A stretch of 64,000 bases of DNA from Arthonia radiata (GCA_002989075.1 PSQN01000016.1:1054001-1118000); one strand, 5' to 3'. Positions 38,936 through 51,335 are shown, counted from the first letter of the stretch. A program made the numbers and translations. Notes: generated from the letters alone by a model not told the origin.

Positions 38936-40333
38936 AGCTTATCTTACTTATAATACTAGTATAAAGATAACTAGTATAGTTAATATTTATAACTTAAAAG
39001 GTAATAATAATACTTTTACTATATAACCTACTATCTATAATACTCTTTAAAGTACTATGAATAAGTATATTTTACTAGAGAACTTTAATCTTTATAATTT
39101 AGTATAGAGTAGCTTTATAGTATCTAAATACTATAAAAGAAAGTTTTATTACTATAGCTAAGAGGTTTAACTATAGTATATATACTATTATAATAATAGT
39201 ATATAACTATATTATAATTATCTTATATAAGTAGCCTTATAGAGCTACTAGCTTATAAGACTTAGAATATAGTTTAAGTTATATACTATTTAGTAGTAAC
39301 TTAGATTTAATAATATCTTCTAATTAAGATTAAAATACTTACTATAGCTATATTACTATTTTAATATAGTAGCTACCTTATACTGCTACTTACTTAGATT
39401 TTAGCTATCTAAAACCTCTTTATAATAGATAGAATTAGCTTAGTACTAGTATCTTACTATACGTTATTTAAGCTTGTTCTATAAATACTTATATTATATT
39501 ATAGGCGTATAACTATATTACTAGCTTAATAGTATTATATTTAGTATTATCTTTATATAGTCTATATACTAGTTATACTCTAGAAAGTACTTACTTATAT
39601 TACTAGGCCCCTCTATTTATATATTATAATTTAGAGCCTTTATAAAGTATAGCGCGTAGCTATATAATACTAGTAATCTATATACTAGCTACTATCTAAT
39701 CTTCTATACTTTTAGATCTAATATACTATTGTATATATTATTAGACTTATCTATTATCCTTACTAGCTAGTCTATAATAAGAAATAGTAGTTAATATTAA
39801 TACTACTTATATAAGAAGAGCTAGACTAAGTATATTAGCTTTCTATATATATCTAAAAAGTTACTAATACTAAATATATAGCGCCAATTAGTATCTCTAT
39901 TATAGTATTAGTAAGCTATGAAGACGTTTATAAGGGGCTTAGAGTATATAGTACTATATATACTATATACTTATACTATTTAAAGCTACTCTTAAAGTAA
40001 ATAACGTTCTTAAAATTATAGTTATATATAAGAGTATACTATAGCTATTAAATAGAGATATACTCGATTTACAAGTATATAAGATTGTATACTTAGTCTA
40101 CTATAACAATCTATTATACTAAAGTAAGAGTATACTAAGATAGAGTAGTAAAGATAAAGTAGTAAACTAATTAGATATTATAGATATTAGGTTTATATCT
40201 TCTTTAAGAATAGTATACTTACTCTATAGTAAGAAGCTATTTATTAGTAATATATAGTGCTTATTAACTTAATTAATTATTTAGCTTAGCTCTTTATTAG
40301 ACTTCTATACGCTAGCTAGCTTAAGTCTTAATA
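38936..40333 (-). other. AT-rich RIP DNA, minus-strand coding-like remnant
   Basis: The minus strand between about 40000 and 39300 has long stretches stopped only by TAA and TAG and rich in Gln/Tyr/Leu after allowing for RIP. No protein family was recognised. The remnant is interrupted by the solo LTR and may continue at 40852. Confidence 0.4.
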
Positions 40334-40338
40334 ATTAG
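40334..40338. repeat. Target-site duplication ATTAG of solo LTR
   Basis: ATTAG lies immediately before the LTR and is repeated at 40847-40851 immediately after it. Confidence 0.9.
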
Positions 40339-40846
40339 TGTTAGAAATTAACCAACTAGCTGGTTAGCCGGAACCCCTAGAGACCTAGAGTATCGGACAG
40401 GTTCTACCAGCTGTCTTGGTCTAAAATAGAACAAGCCTTTTATCTAAAGGGTCGGGCCTAGTAACCCGGGTCTAGGACAAAAAGAAGCATTATACGACCC
40501 GTTCTAGACAGTTGGTCTGTAGTCTAAGACAACATAGAATAGACTTAGAGACTAACAGTTTTAGATAAACAGAATTACTGTCTTATACAGTAAGTTACAG
40601 GTTATCTAGCCTCTATTAAAAGAACAGATATTTAGTAAGTCCTGTACGGGCCGCTAAACTTAGATATATAAGTTAGAATTTCTCTAGAGAATTTTAGCTA
40701 ATAAGACAGACAACATAACAACAGCTTCTCCTTGCTACTAAGTATTGTACCTGTATTAAGCCTAAGTATTGTACTAGTCTTAAGCTGGTCTCGTCTTCCT
40801 ACTCTTTGTAGTAGTATCCTTCTTCTTCCCTGTACCTTTTTTAACA
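40339..40846 (+). mobile_element. Solo LTR of the Copia family
   Basis: 508 bp with intact TG...CA ends (TGTTAGAAATTAACC to TTTTTTAACA) and a perfect 5-bp TSD (ATTAG). It is the inverse complement of the LTRs of the full Copia element at 4417-9828, so this insertion had the opposite orientation. The internal region was lost by LTR-LTR recombination. It is GC-richer than its flanks, so it arrived after they were mutated. Confidence 0.95.
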
Positions 40847-40851
40847 ATTAG

Positions 40852-43800
40852 CGTATAACGTTCTTTATAAATAGATACCCTATTATATTAGGTAATAATA
40901 TATTATTAGCTATATACTTAAAAGATCTATATTATAATTAGTAGTAGTTAATAAATATTAGCTAGGTATACTTATACTTTAGGTCTCTAGCAAAGATATT
41001 ATAGTTTATAATAATAGTATATTTTTATATAATATCTATAAAGTAAAGCTCTATATAAACGTTAGAGAGGCTTAGTAGCCTATTAAACTCAATACGCGCT
41101 CTAGCTAGCTATTTAGCTATATATTTCTATAGACCTATAATACTTTACTTAAAATTATTATTAACTTTCTATATAGCTTTCTTAATAATATAAGCTAGAC
41201 TTTAGTTAGCGTTATTTAGAGTATTTACTTCTTTATTATTATTAGCGACTACTACTAAAGCTTGTTTATAAGTCTATTTAGTATATATTACTAGTATTTA
41301 AAACGCTTTATAGAAGTAGATAAGCTAGTTATATACTTCTTTAGGACTTTTATACTGCTCTATATAGATAATTATATTATATTATATAATTATTATAAAT
41401 ACTTAGATAATAAACTTATTTAAAGAGAGGTTTATATTAGCTACTATATACTACTATATTACTATAATTAAGAAGGGTAGCCTTGACTATATTATCTATA
41501 AAGTACTTCTTAGAATTAAGAGAATAAGAATTAATATATAGTCCATCTTAGAGAGTAACTATAACTATACATAATATATTAAGCTTTAAATATATTAAGC
41601 TTTAAATATATTACTAATCTAAAGAATATTAAAACGCTTAAAAAGTCTTAAGGTATATATTTATACTACGCTTACTTAGTATACTTAAGAACAATAAGCT
41701 CTATAAAATTCTATCTAGGTCTTACTACTTAGAGTAAGGTATATTAGAAGATTAACTTAAAATTAAGTTAAGGACAAGAATAAGCTATATAATAGTTAGA
41801 GACTTAGTATAAATACTAGTATTCTTAATAAATATATAGCACTATAGATTACTTATCTATACTATAGCTCTATATTAAAAGATAGTATTAAAGTAGTATT
41901 ATAAGTTAATAGCGACATTAAATATAAGATTAGATCAGTTCTCTTTTATATAAAAGTATATATAATAGCCTTATATTACATTATAACGTAGAAAGCTAGC
42001 GTTCTTAGTCTATTATAGTATATTACTAATAACTATTATAGTAAATATATAAATAAATTCTAGTATAGTAGCCTTGTTATCTTTATTATTTAAAAGCTCT
42101 ATACCCTTAGTAAGATCTATAACCTTCTTTATAAGGTATTAAACTATATTACCTATACTAGTATTATAAACACCTAGTAAGATAGTAAATAGATTAGCTA
42201 TAGTATAACACTCCTTATAGCTTAGACCTATAGAAATCTAGTAGAAGGCCTTAATAGATTAATATATATTATAATATATAGAGAAGTTATTAATAAATAA
42301 TATTATTAATATACTTACTATATAGTCTATAAAGATGTTCTTAAAGTAGTTATTAATCTATAAATACTTAAATTTCTTAATCTTACTATATACTAGATAA
42401 GTATACTATATAGAGCAAGTTATCTACTAAGTAAGATTTACTTTATATTATATAAAATCTTACTTAAACTAGATATTTTAGCCGTTAAGATAGTAACAAT
42501 CTTAATTTGTCTTATAGTTAATAAAGAGGTAGTACTTATATATCTTAATATTTTTAAGATATATCTTGAATATAATATCTTTAGCTAGAAAGTACTCTTA
42601 TACGTAGATATTAGAGAGTAAGATATTATAATATATTTAATACTTATTTTTAAAATAGTTAATTGTTAGCAAAAGCTTAAATATTAGTATAATCTTATCT
42701 TATCTATATATATTAGTATAGAAATTATAGCTAATAAAAATAACTTAACTATACTTTATATAGCTATTAAGCTAAAATAGGCGTCTTAATATAATAAAGT
42801 ATCTAGATAGTATAATCTAACTATTATAGCTATAAGTATAGTCTCTAAATTATATATATATAGAGAAACTCTATACTCTAAAGTACTATAGCTTAGTAGG
42901 TTTATTAATATAGTATACTATACTAAAGTATACCTTATTATAAATATTACTCTTAAGAATATTATATATAAGGTAAGATAGATTATACTAGTATATTTAT
43001 AACAATCTTATAATCTATAATATTACTTATCTCTATCTATTAGCTTACTTCTTATTAGTAGTAAGTAAAGCCTACTTTTTAACTATTACTATAATTACTT
43101 TATACTTAAGCTTTAAAAGCAGTAAATAAGCTTAAACTTAGTATTTAAGGATATTTAGCTTAAGTAGTAGTTTATAGCTATTTAGAAGAAGATTTATACT
43201 TAAAATTGATTATAATTAGATATATTTTTACCTTAAGTTATTAGACTTTTTAAACTACAGTCTAAGTATAAATAGAAAAAAATAGATCTCTCTTAATATA
43301 GTAATCTATTATATCTCTTCAAATAATAGTATTTATAATAGACTTCTTAGAGCTAGTAGCTCTTTATTACTAGCTATAGGAGTAGTAGAACGTAATAAGA
43401 ATAGCTAATATAATAGAGATAGTAGTACTTCTAACTCCTTATCGTTATTATTATTACTATCTTTAAGATTTATATTATATATATTATAGTCGTTAGCAAT
43501 AGCAAGTAGATTAGAGAAAGTGTTTAAATATAAGAAATATTAGTAGTATTAGTTATATAGGTAGCTTTTAAAGCTTATATCGTTATATAGATTATTAAAG
43601 TCTTCTTCTAGAAACTCTATATTCTTATTATTATTAATATTAAGATATTTAATTACTAATAAGATATAGAATATACTTTTTAAGACTAATAATAAGACCT
43701 TATACTACCTAAGGTTAGATATCAGCTAATTATAACGTTAAGATTACTTGTTGTTATCTATTTATATATTATTACTACTATTTCTATACTCTAGCTTGTC

Positions 43801-45660
43801 TATAAAGTTATTCTTAATAATAGTTGTACCTATAAAGTTGTCTACTAGTATTAGGTTATTAAATAGTAGTAACTATAGACTACTCAAAAAGAAGCTTTAT
43901 ATAGGCTAGAAATAAGCTACTAAGCCTAATATAGTATTATTATTATTTATATATTAAGACTTATATTAATTAGAGGCAGCGTTATTATTACTTAAGTTGC
44001 TAAGACTTTTACTATAGTTAGATAGCCTCTATAGTATAGTACCGCGTTATATATTTCTAAGAGATATTATAAGTAAGGTATTAAGCTAAAAGAATAACAA
44101 TATATGTAGTAAAAAGAGTATAAAATAAGAAATTAGCTACTTAAAAGTAATTCTACTAAGTAAAGGTATAGAGAAAGATATATAGCGCAACTATTTTCTA
44201 TATTATACTACTATTAAGTCTCTTAATTACTACTTTAGCCTATAATACTTATTTCTATACTTATTATAAAAGAACTTATTAAACTAAGTAACAGTACTAC
44301 TAATTATTATTATATTTTTATTTAAATCTCTATTAATTAGTTAGATAGTAGTTATTAAGATTATCTACTAAGGCTTACTACTCTAGTAAGTCTAGGCTAA
44401 TATACTTATAGTAGTAGTAGAAGTCTATATATTTATATCTCTATTACTTAAAGAGAGTATATCTATTAGTAGTAATTTATTAGCTAGAAGGGTCTTATTA
44501 TTATTAGTAGATAAAGGCTAATTCTTATTATTAGCTAAAGAAAGCTTCTTTATATTACTAGAATTATATAGATCTATTATAGTAGTCTATCTAGTAATAG
44601 TTAGATATATATTACTTAGAAAGAAATAGTATATATCTATACTTATAATATATTTTATATTAGTCTATAAGTATAATTTAAAGTTATATAATTAGTCTAT
44701 AAAGCTTATTATAGACTTATATAGTAGATTAACTAAAAGAATAGTAGAGAACCTTATATTAAGCTAGTTTTATTTATAGACTAGAGTATACTATAGACTA
44801 GCGGGCTAACTTTAGTAATTATACTAGTAGATAAACAACTAATTAAAAAGTATAGAGTACTTATACTACATAGATAAAATAAAACAAGTATAATAAGAAA
44901 TTTACTTAGATAGACTTATATATGCTACTTATTAAATAATTTAATATATAGTATACTTTATAAGCTAGCTATAATAAGCTTCTTAGACTAGCTTTTACTT
45001 ACTTAATAGCTCTTTATTAATATTTTACTACTTAATTTAAAGAGTCTTCAAATTTATATACTACTCTTAATATATATACTATAGATGCTTTCTTTTAAAG
45101 CTATCTATACCTTAAAATATAATTATCTTACTACTAGTATTATTAGTAGAGTAATAGCTAGTAGTATTATATATTATATAAATAAGTTTATTTAATAATA
45201 GAGTAACGCTAAGATAGATAATATAAGGAACGTTAAATTAGAAGCGCTTATACTTTTAATTATAGATATATATAATTTACTAGTATTATTTAGCCTCAAT
45301 AGGAAAAGAAGGGTTTAAATATAGCTTTATAGACTTTGTAATATTTATACTTACTATATTTACTATAGAGGTCTATTAGTATTTAGTAATAGCCGTAGTA
45401 TATATTTTATATACTTATACTATTAACTTAAGATAGAAATAATTTATATATACTATTATAGATTAATATCTTAGTAAATTTAATAGGTTATAAAATAAGT
45501 ATAAATTAAGTATAAAGATAGATAATTTAGATTCTATAATAATAAAGTTTCTATATAGTTTATATATATAATAGCTAATTTTAATATATAAATATATATA
45601 GTTTAAAGTAAGGAGTTAAGGTACAATTAGCTTATTATAGAATATACTACTACTAGTATT
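40852..45660 (-). other. AT-rich RIP DNA, unidentified minus-strand coding remnant
   Basis: From about 41350 down to 40860 the minus strand gives a long frame stopped only by TAA and TAG, with a helical, charged composition (an EQYKSPKEVYN-like start, an ALVVVANNNKEVN stretch, and an Ala-Arg-Ala-Arg-Ile-Glu segment). The remainder to 45660 is AT-rich with short GC-retaining patches and no recognised family. The right boundary at 45660/45661 is sharp: AT-saturated DNA gives way to the GC-richer TPR array within a few bases, suggesting an insertion or rearrangement junction. Confidence 0.4.
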
Positions 45661-46631
45661 AACACACTGGGGTCTAATAACGAATCGACTCTAGATACGG
45701 TTGTTAGCCTTACAGATCTATACCGCGAACATAGAAAGCTCTTAGAAGCCGAGACAATGTATTACCGGGCGCTAGCTAGCAACAAGAAGGCACTCGCACT
45801 AGATCATATATTAACGCTATAGACGATTAGTAACCTTAGCCTCTTATATAATAATTAGAGTAAGCTAGCGGAGACAGAAGCAATATACTAGCGGGCGCTA
45901 ATTAGCTATAAGAAGGTACTTATACTAAACTACCTGTCAATACTATAGACTATTAACAATCTAGGTCTCTTGTACAGAGATTAGAGAAAGCTAACAGAAA
46001 CAGAGGAGATATGCTAGCGGGCACTGTTTGGCAGAAAGAAGATACTCGGACAAGAGTATATATCGATACTATAGACTGTTATAATATAGATCTCTTGTAC
46101 CGCAATTAGAGCAAGCTAGCCGAGGCGGAATTAATATATCAACGGGCACTAGCTAGCAATAAGAAGGTACTCGGGCTAGATTATATATTAACGCTATATA
46201 TAGTTAATAACCTTAGCCTCTTATATAACAATTAGGGTAAGCTATTAGAAATAGAGTAGATATACTAGCGGGCGCTGGCTAGCTACAAGAAGGTACTCGG
46301 ACTAGATTATACTTCGATACTTAAAACAGTTAACAACCTTAGCCTTCTATATAGTAATTAGGCTAGACTAGTAGAGGCAGAGACAATATATTAGCGGGCA
46401 TTAGCGGGCTACAAGAAGGTACTTAGACTAGATTATACCTTAACACTTAATATAGTTAAAAATCTAGGTAACTTGTACTAGAATTAGGGTAAGCTTAATA
46501 AAGCAGAGAAAATATTTTAGCGGGTGCTAGCTAGCTATAAGAAGGTACTTACACTAGATTATCTGTACCCTCCTTACTCGGTTCTATCGGACATAAATCC
46601 CTACGCTAAGCCGCTTCGGGATTCCTTATTT

Positions 46632-46661
46632 GTCGGGTACTAGCATAAGCTAGTACCCGAC
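46632..46661. repeat. Hairpin inside the left TIR
   Basis: Perfect 13-bp arms GTCGGGTACTAGC and GCTAGTACCCGAC around an ATAA loop. The same hairpin occurs in the right TIR at 48440-48469. It could be a transposase-binding site; that is inference. Confidence 0.85.
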
Positions 46662-46739
46662 GTATACCCAAAATGGTCGCATACCCGAGATCGATCCTAT
46701 ATATTTTACCTACACGCCGCAAAGAGCTTTCTAAAACTA

Positions 46740-48365
46740 AACAATCGACTCTCTGATTAATAGCTTAGGCTTAGAGCTTACCTTTAACTTCCCTTTTCTG
46801 TAGTTTGTGCGTATCTTAGTGCATACGACTTTCTTTTCTGTCTCTGCTGTATTCCAATTCTTTACTATCTTTCTTAAAGAGAAAGCTAAAACAGCGCTAT
46901 CCTTCTATATTTAGCGCCTATCTTCCTTCTTGCGTTTAAGCTCCTCGCGCCAACGCGCTTCTAATTAAATTAAATTAAGATTATCTTAAACTAGGTCTCT
47001 CTTAGTAATTATACGCTCACCAATATACGCAAGATGCTCCATTCTTGTCTAAAATAGGGCTAGTTCTGGGTAAGCTCGAAGCTCTCTAGCTTCTTGTGCA
47101 ATCTTATCGACAAATTGGCTATACGATCTTCCTGTTCGGGAAGTTGTAGGCGGCTCTTTACTTTACAGAGTAGCTTCTCTAGATATTTTACCCAAATTGG
47201 GTATCTGGTTAAGCACTTTATTGACGTTTAATAGCTAGATTCCTGTCTTTTCGAAGTTTAAGCGTATAGTTGCCTCTTTAAATGTGCTTCTACGTATCTT
47301 AGGAAGCCTATCTAGGAAGTCTGTCTTCTTAAACTTCGATACGCCGCTTCGAACTGCCTTATTAAGCTTCTGCTTGTAATAGTGCTTCTCGATTTAAAAA
47401 ACTAATACGTCGAGTAGTTGCATTAGATGCGTTATATACGCTAGAAACGCAAAAAGCTTAATCTTTTAATCTTCTACGTACTAAACAAAATCGGCAGTTG
47501 CTTGTCCTTCAAAACTATCTAAAAGAAGCAATCGATACGTATCTCGTTGCCGCTTTAAGCTCGCTCTATTAAAATACTTAATATATTTAAGTATAATATT
47601 GTCGTTTGTGTAGCCTAATTCGGAAAGTGCAAGCATCGTTTCACCTCCGATACTTGTTCGAGCCCAATAAGCTTGATGTACAGCGCCTAGGATTACTACA
47701 AGCGGATCAAGCTTCGATCCAGCTGCAGATATTGTCTCGACTAGGGTAACAAGTGTTCGGTTGAGCTGACTTAGAGCTACTGCTTTAGCTTAATTACATC
47801 GTACTACAACCCAATTGTTTGCTTCAATCCCAATTCGGAAGCCTGCTTGGTCGATATTTTAGATATTATGCGGGTTGATTGCGTGTTCCTGTATAAGCTC
47901 GCCGAGCTTCTGATACTACTTTTGGATAGTGTCTCTGTTCTAAGCAAGATATCGGGTCATTTCTATTGGTTTCTGGCGCGCTAGCTTGTACTGTAGGTAT
48001 CGCGCTAGCTATCTTCGGCATCAGACAGGTAAGACGCGTTGAGGAGGTTTAGGTGAATCTATAGCTTGAGATCGCGCTAGTATCGAATTAGCCGCAGAAA
48101 CGATCAATCGACGCGTCGGTGCGAGGTATATTGCGCTAAGACGATCGATATAGCTACACAAAGCTCCGTCTTAGGTAGATGTAAGCCTTGTCGACGCATT
48201 TCGACGCGTTCAGAGCGATCCTCGCCCGTAGTACCTTGCATAAAGGGTAGAGTACAGGATCTCGTAATCGCGAGCTAGCTACTTTAGGTCGATTTGCTTC
48301 CTTTTTTAGACCTTCTGGAGGATCTTCTGAATCTTAAGCTCCTATTCAGGTAGTTTTGCAGCCAT
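46740..48365 (-). pseudogene. Fot1/pogo transposase (DDE_1 family), RIP-stopped
   Basis: A minus-strand frame of about 542 codons from an ATG at 48363-48365, just inside the right TIR. The N-terminal third has the CENP-B-like helix-turn-helix character (DLK-x-LARDYEI..TLYARYYGR, with TAG at a Gln). The catalytic triad is readable: Asp in NIDQAGFRIGI near 47850, Asp in LLLLDSFEGQAT near 47520, and Asp in LLDVLVF near 47410 (family PLDVSVF). All three acidic positions are retained. Internal stops are almost all TAG, at Gln or Trp positions; the first is codon 8. The enzyme would cut and paste at TA sites, but this copy cannot make it. The C-terminal end is approximate. Confidence 0.88.
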
Positions 48366-49060
48366 ATTTAGAAGCTCTTTGCGGCGTATAGGTAAAATAT
48401 ATAGGATCGATCTCGGGTATACGACCATTTTAGGTATGCGTCGGGTACTAGCTTATGCTAGTACCCGACAAATAAGGAATCCTGAAGCGGCTTAGTGTAG
48501 GGATTTATGTCCGATAGGACCGAGTAAGAAGGGTACGGGTATACGTCGATACTTAGTACGGTCAACAATCTCGGTAACTTGTACCGCGATTAGAGCAAGC
48601 TAGCGGAGGCGGAGTAGATATATTAGTAGGCGCTAGCTAGCTACAAGAAGGCACTCGAACTAGATTATATATCGACACTTAGTACAGTTAATAACTTAGG
48701 CCTCTTGTACCGCGATTAGGGCAAGCTAGTCGAGGCGGAGCAAATATACTAGCGGACGCTAGCTAGCAAGGAGAAAGCTCTCGGAATAGATTATATATCG
48801 ATACTTATAACAGTTAACAACTTAGATATCTTGTACCGCGATTAGAGCAAGCTAGCGGAGGCAGAGCAGATATATTAGCGGGCGCTAGCTAGCTACGAGA
48901 AGGTACTCGGACTAGATTATACGTCGATACTTAGTACGGTTAATAATCTCGGTAACTTGTACGGCGATTAGAGCAGGCTAGCAGAGACAAAGGAGACGTA
49001 CTAGCGGGCGCGAATGCTGCTTAGAATATCTAAATCGTTGTAAGAGCTTCTAAAGACGCG

Positions 49061-49669
49061 TATAGACTTATTAGTCGCCTTTTTGTCTCTACTAATTTTA
49101 TATAATCGTAATGCTGATAGTAGGTTATATTAACTTTAAGTTAGTAAGGCTACCATTGTTATAAGTTACACCAAATAGAAGAGACAAGAGATGTTTTATA
49201 GGTGTGTACTCTATTAGCAGGATACTAAACTTATTCTATATGTCCTCTGCGCGTAAGCCTTAAAATACTTGCTGTTCTCTAGTACTACAGAACTACAGCG
49301 AGGGTCGGTACACGGGATTAGACTCTAACGCTGGCCGAGCCCCGGACAACAGCTCTTAACGTATTTGTGTATATTTAACGGAGTGTAAAACTCGTACTTG
49401 CGCGCCTCTCGGTTTAGACACAGGTTATCCGAGTAGAATATGCACTAAGTAGGCTTATACGGGAGCGGTGCGCCTAGCAGAAGTTCTAGTATGTACAGAG
49501 CTTAAGATTGGCTGCTGCTTCTCGACAATTTAGAAAATTGATGGAGCTCTAAATACGGTCCCTAGATTGGCCCGTGCGCTCGCGTTAAATCGTTTTGGCG
49601 TACAGAACGCTGAGCGTACCGGCTGGCGACGATAGTGCATTACAGTACAGCTACCCCAACTCAGACTTG
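49061..49669. other. GC-richer unique segment, no gene assigned
   Basis: About 600 bp with retained CpG and CpA between the TPR array and the kinase frame. It looks single-copy, since RIP marks are few. No domain, tRNA or promoter motif could be supported. It may hold the 5' flank of the kinase gene. Confidence 0.5.
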
Positions 49670-50106
49670 ATGGTTGCCGCAACCACCGACGTACTTATTA
49701 TTGATGTCTTTAAATATGGTTCGACTCTAGAATCCCCCTCGCAATAAAAAACTCTCTTTTCTCTCCGTTGAACATTTACAGCGCGTAAGCTTCTAGGCTC
49801 TATAGACGTATATAGCTCGACACGGACAGTACCCAATACCCCGTTACTACAGCCTCCGCCTCAGAATAATTTTGCGAGGCTAGTGCTGTCGAGCGCCGCC
49901 TCTCAAAAGGCCTTCAAAGAGGTTATTCGGCGCGAGTTTACGTAGTTTAGAGTAAAAGACGGTTTGCTCTATTGAGAAAGCGTACCTGATAGCGATAAGT
50001 TTCTACCTCTTAATGTCTGTTTGCGTAGGCATTATCGCTTCAACTTCTAATACCCGTATCTAGAGCGAATCGGGTAGATACTCGGTTTTAATTATAGTAA
50101 GAAGCT
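49670..50106 (+). pseudogene. FHA-domain protein kinase, 5' part (split by Gypsy element)
   Basis: One frame from an ATG at 49670 (Met-Val-Ala-Ala-Thr-Thr-Asp-Val) runs to the insertion site, with TAA, TGA and TAG stops at positions that fit RIP of Gln and Trp codons. The last codons (YSKK-Leu) join in frame to 59132 once the Gypsy element and one TSD copy are removed. This segment holds the N-terminal leader and the start of the FHA domain (RIG...ILG-x-N near 50070-50095). The start choice is the first ATG in the continuous frame; a spliced upstream exon cannot be excluded. Confidence 0.65.
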
Positions 50107-50556
50107 TGTAACGCCGGTCGCTGGGAGAACCAAACTAAGGCTTACTTACCTTGTGTGCTTGTTAACCTTAGTAGGGGGTGTCTTGTATGCTAGAGACTAA
50201 AAGATAGGAGAGGCGAGATAAATTACAGAAGGTAAGAGGGGCTTGACTAAAGTAGATAGAAGGTAAAGTACGTTACTTAAATATAGTTAAGAAACTTATA
50301 TTTAAATATTAAGTTAATAGACTAAAGTCTATCCTAAGGTCGGCCATTAGTCTAGCTATATAGTCTAAGGTATAAAAGTATGTTCTTCTATATCTAACGG
50401 TCTTAATAATCTCTTTGTTATATAGTTAGAATCCTATTGCGATATAGCGACGTTACTAACGTCGCTATATTGAAGTCGTCGGGTATACTATATAATGCTC
50501 TAATAAGGCTAGCTGCGCTCAGACTTGTACTAGCCTAATGTAGTAAGATCGTAACA
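50107..50556 (-). repeat. Gypsy element 2 left LTR, type A
   Basis: 450 bp, TGTAACGCCGGTCGC to AAGATCGTAACA. The first 265 or so bases match element 1. The U3 side is different and carries a strong palindrome at 50442-50470. Confidence 0.93.
50442..50470. repeat. 29-bp palindrome in type-A LTR U3
   Basis: Arms ATATAGCGACGTTA and TAACGTCGCTATAT (14 bp each) around a single C. The right LTR has the same structure at 59012-59040, with 13-bp arms. It is absent from the type-B and element-1 LTRs. It could bind a dimeric regulator of LTR transcription, which is inference. Confidence 0.9.
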
Positions 50557-50732
50557 CAAGGTCTCTTCTTTAAGGCTAGTTGTCCTTAACAGCCCTAGAG
50601 ACATTAAAACCTTGTTGTTACTCTATAGTAGATCTAGTTCTATAAGTCGTTATACTTAAAGTTAAGAAGGCTTCTAACGCTAATAAAGCGCTTAAGATTA
50701 ATACCGTTCTTGCTAAAGTCTATAGTCGAGAA

Positions 50733-51335
50733 ATGCCTCTGTACTCCCGCTGCTCTTATTTAAGTAAGAAGTGTGTTCTAAAGTTTGGAAAGGCTTTGTG
50801 CTTTGTGTATACTTACAGCAAGAAGTTGTGTAACGTTCGCCCGTCGTTAGAGGATAGTTAGTTTCTATTCTACGTCTATTTTTTGTGTTAATTTAACTTA
50901 TTTTAGCTTAGAGTATCTGTTCTCAGTACTTGCGGGTATCGGATACCCTCTAGGGGCAATGCAAGCATTTAGCGGAAGAAAAGGAAGTCGTTCGTACGGC
51001 GAAAAGGTAGCGCGAAGCTATTAAAGCGACGGTTATAAATTTAGAGAAGAAGCTTAAAAGATTGCGCGTTTAGATACAAAATAAAATAGATTAGAATAAT
51101 ATATTGTTTAAGGAAGAATAGCTGGCGGCTATGTCTAATAGTAATATTATAGATGTACTAAGTAGTCTAAGTATAGATTTTTGCGACGATCTGTACCTAA
51201 AGTTAGGTAGTAGGCTACTAATATAGTAAACTAGTTTGTTTATAGATAACTTAAGTACTAGCGAGGCGCGCTAGATAGTAGATTAGAGTATTAGTATTGC
51301 TACGACTAATTAATATCTTAGTTTTAATATCGTTA
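50733..51335 (+). pseudogene. Antisense six-Cys ORF in Gypsy element 2
   Basis: Counterpart of the ORF at 10796. It starts ATG CCT CTG TAC (Met-Pro-Leu-[Tyr for Cys]) and keeps Cys at residues 7, 14, 23 and 33, where element 1 keeps 4, 7 and 33. Position 26 is Tyr in both, the product expected from TGT to TAT. Downstream (about 50970-51120), in another frame, lies the same kind of charged segment (EEKEVVRTAKR, then Arg-Glu-Ala-Ile-Lys-Ala and a Lys/Leu heptad region), so a frameshift or intron separates the two halves here. The protein is unidentified. The cysteine spacing matches Zn2Cys6, but the Lys/Arg-rich loop usual in Gal4-type regulators is weak. Confidence 0.55.

Larger units (their letters stand above)
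46562..48539 (-). mobile_element. Fot1/pogo-type DNA transposon with 168-bp TIRs
   Basis: 1978 bp, flanked by a TA duplication (46560-46561 and 48540-48541). TIRs of 168 bp (46562-46729 and 48372-48539) begin TCTGTACCC on the left and CCCGTACCC on the right, and each contains a 13-bp-arm hairpin. The size, TA target and a single transposase gene of about 540 codons match Fot1-like elements. RIP damage is light compared with the surroundings. Confidence 0.93.
45661..49060 (+). pseudogene. TPR array of the NLR / kinesin-light-chain type, RIP-stopped and split by a transposon
   Basis: About seven units at 45661-46561 and four at 48542-49017, each about 126 bp (42 codons), follow the pattern TLDTVxNLGxLYRDxGKLAEAExxYxRALAxxKKxLGxD. 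This is the tetratricopeptide form common at the C terminus of fungal NACHT/NB-ARC proteins, where TPRs sense a ligand or partner. Nearly every unit is stopped at the same Gln positions by TAG (Y-Q-RA, D-Q-GK and L-Q-T). No NB-ARC or NACHT domain is visible upstream, because the array begins abruptly at 45661 next to AT-saturated DNA. The Fot1-like element interrupts one unit, and removing it with one TA restores the unit sequence GATTATACGTCG. The 3' end near 49060 is approximate. Confidence 0.8.

Noticed and set aside
49651-49836. 61-codon minus-strand open frame
   Set aside because: It overlaps the start of the FHA kinase frame on the other strand and has no recognisable features.
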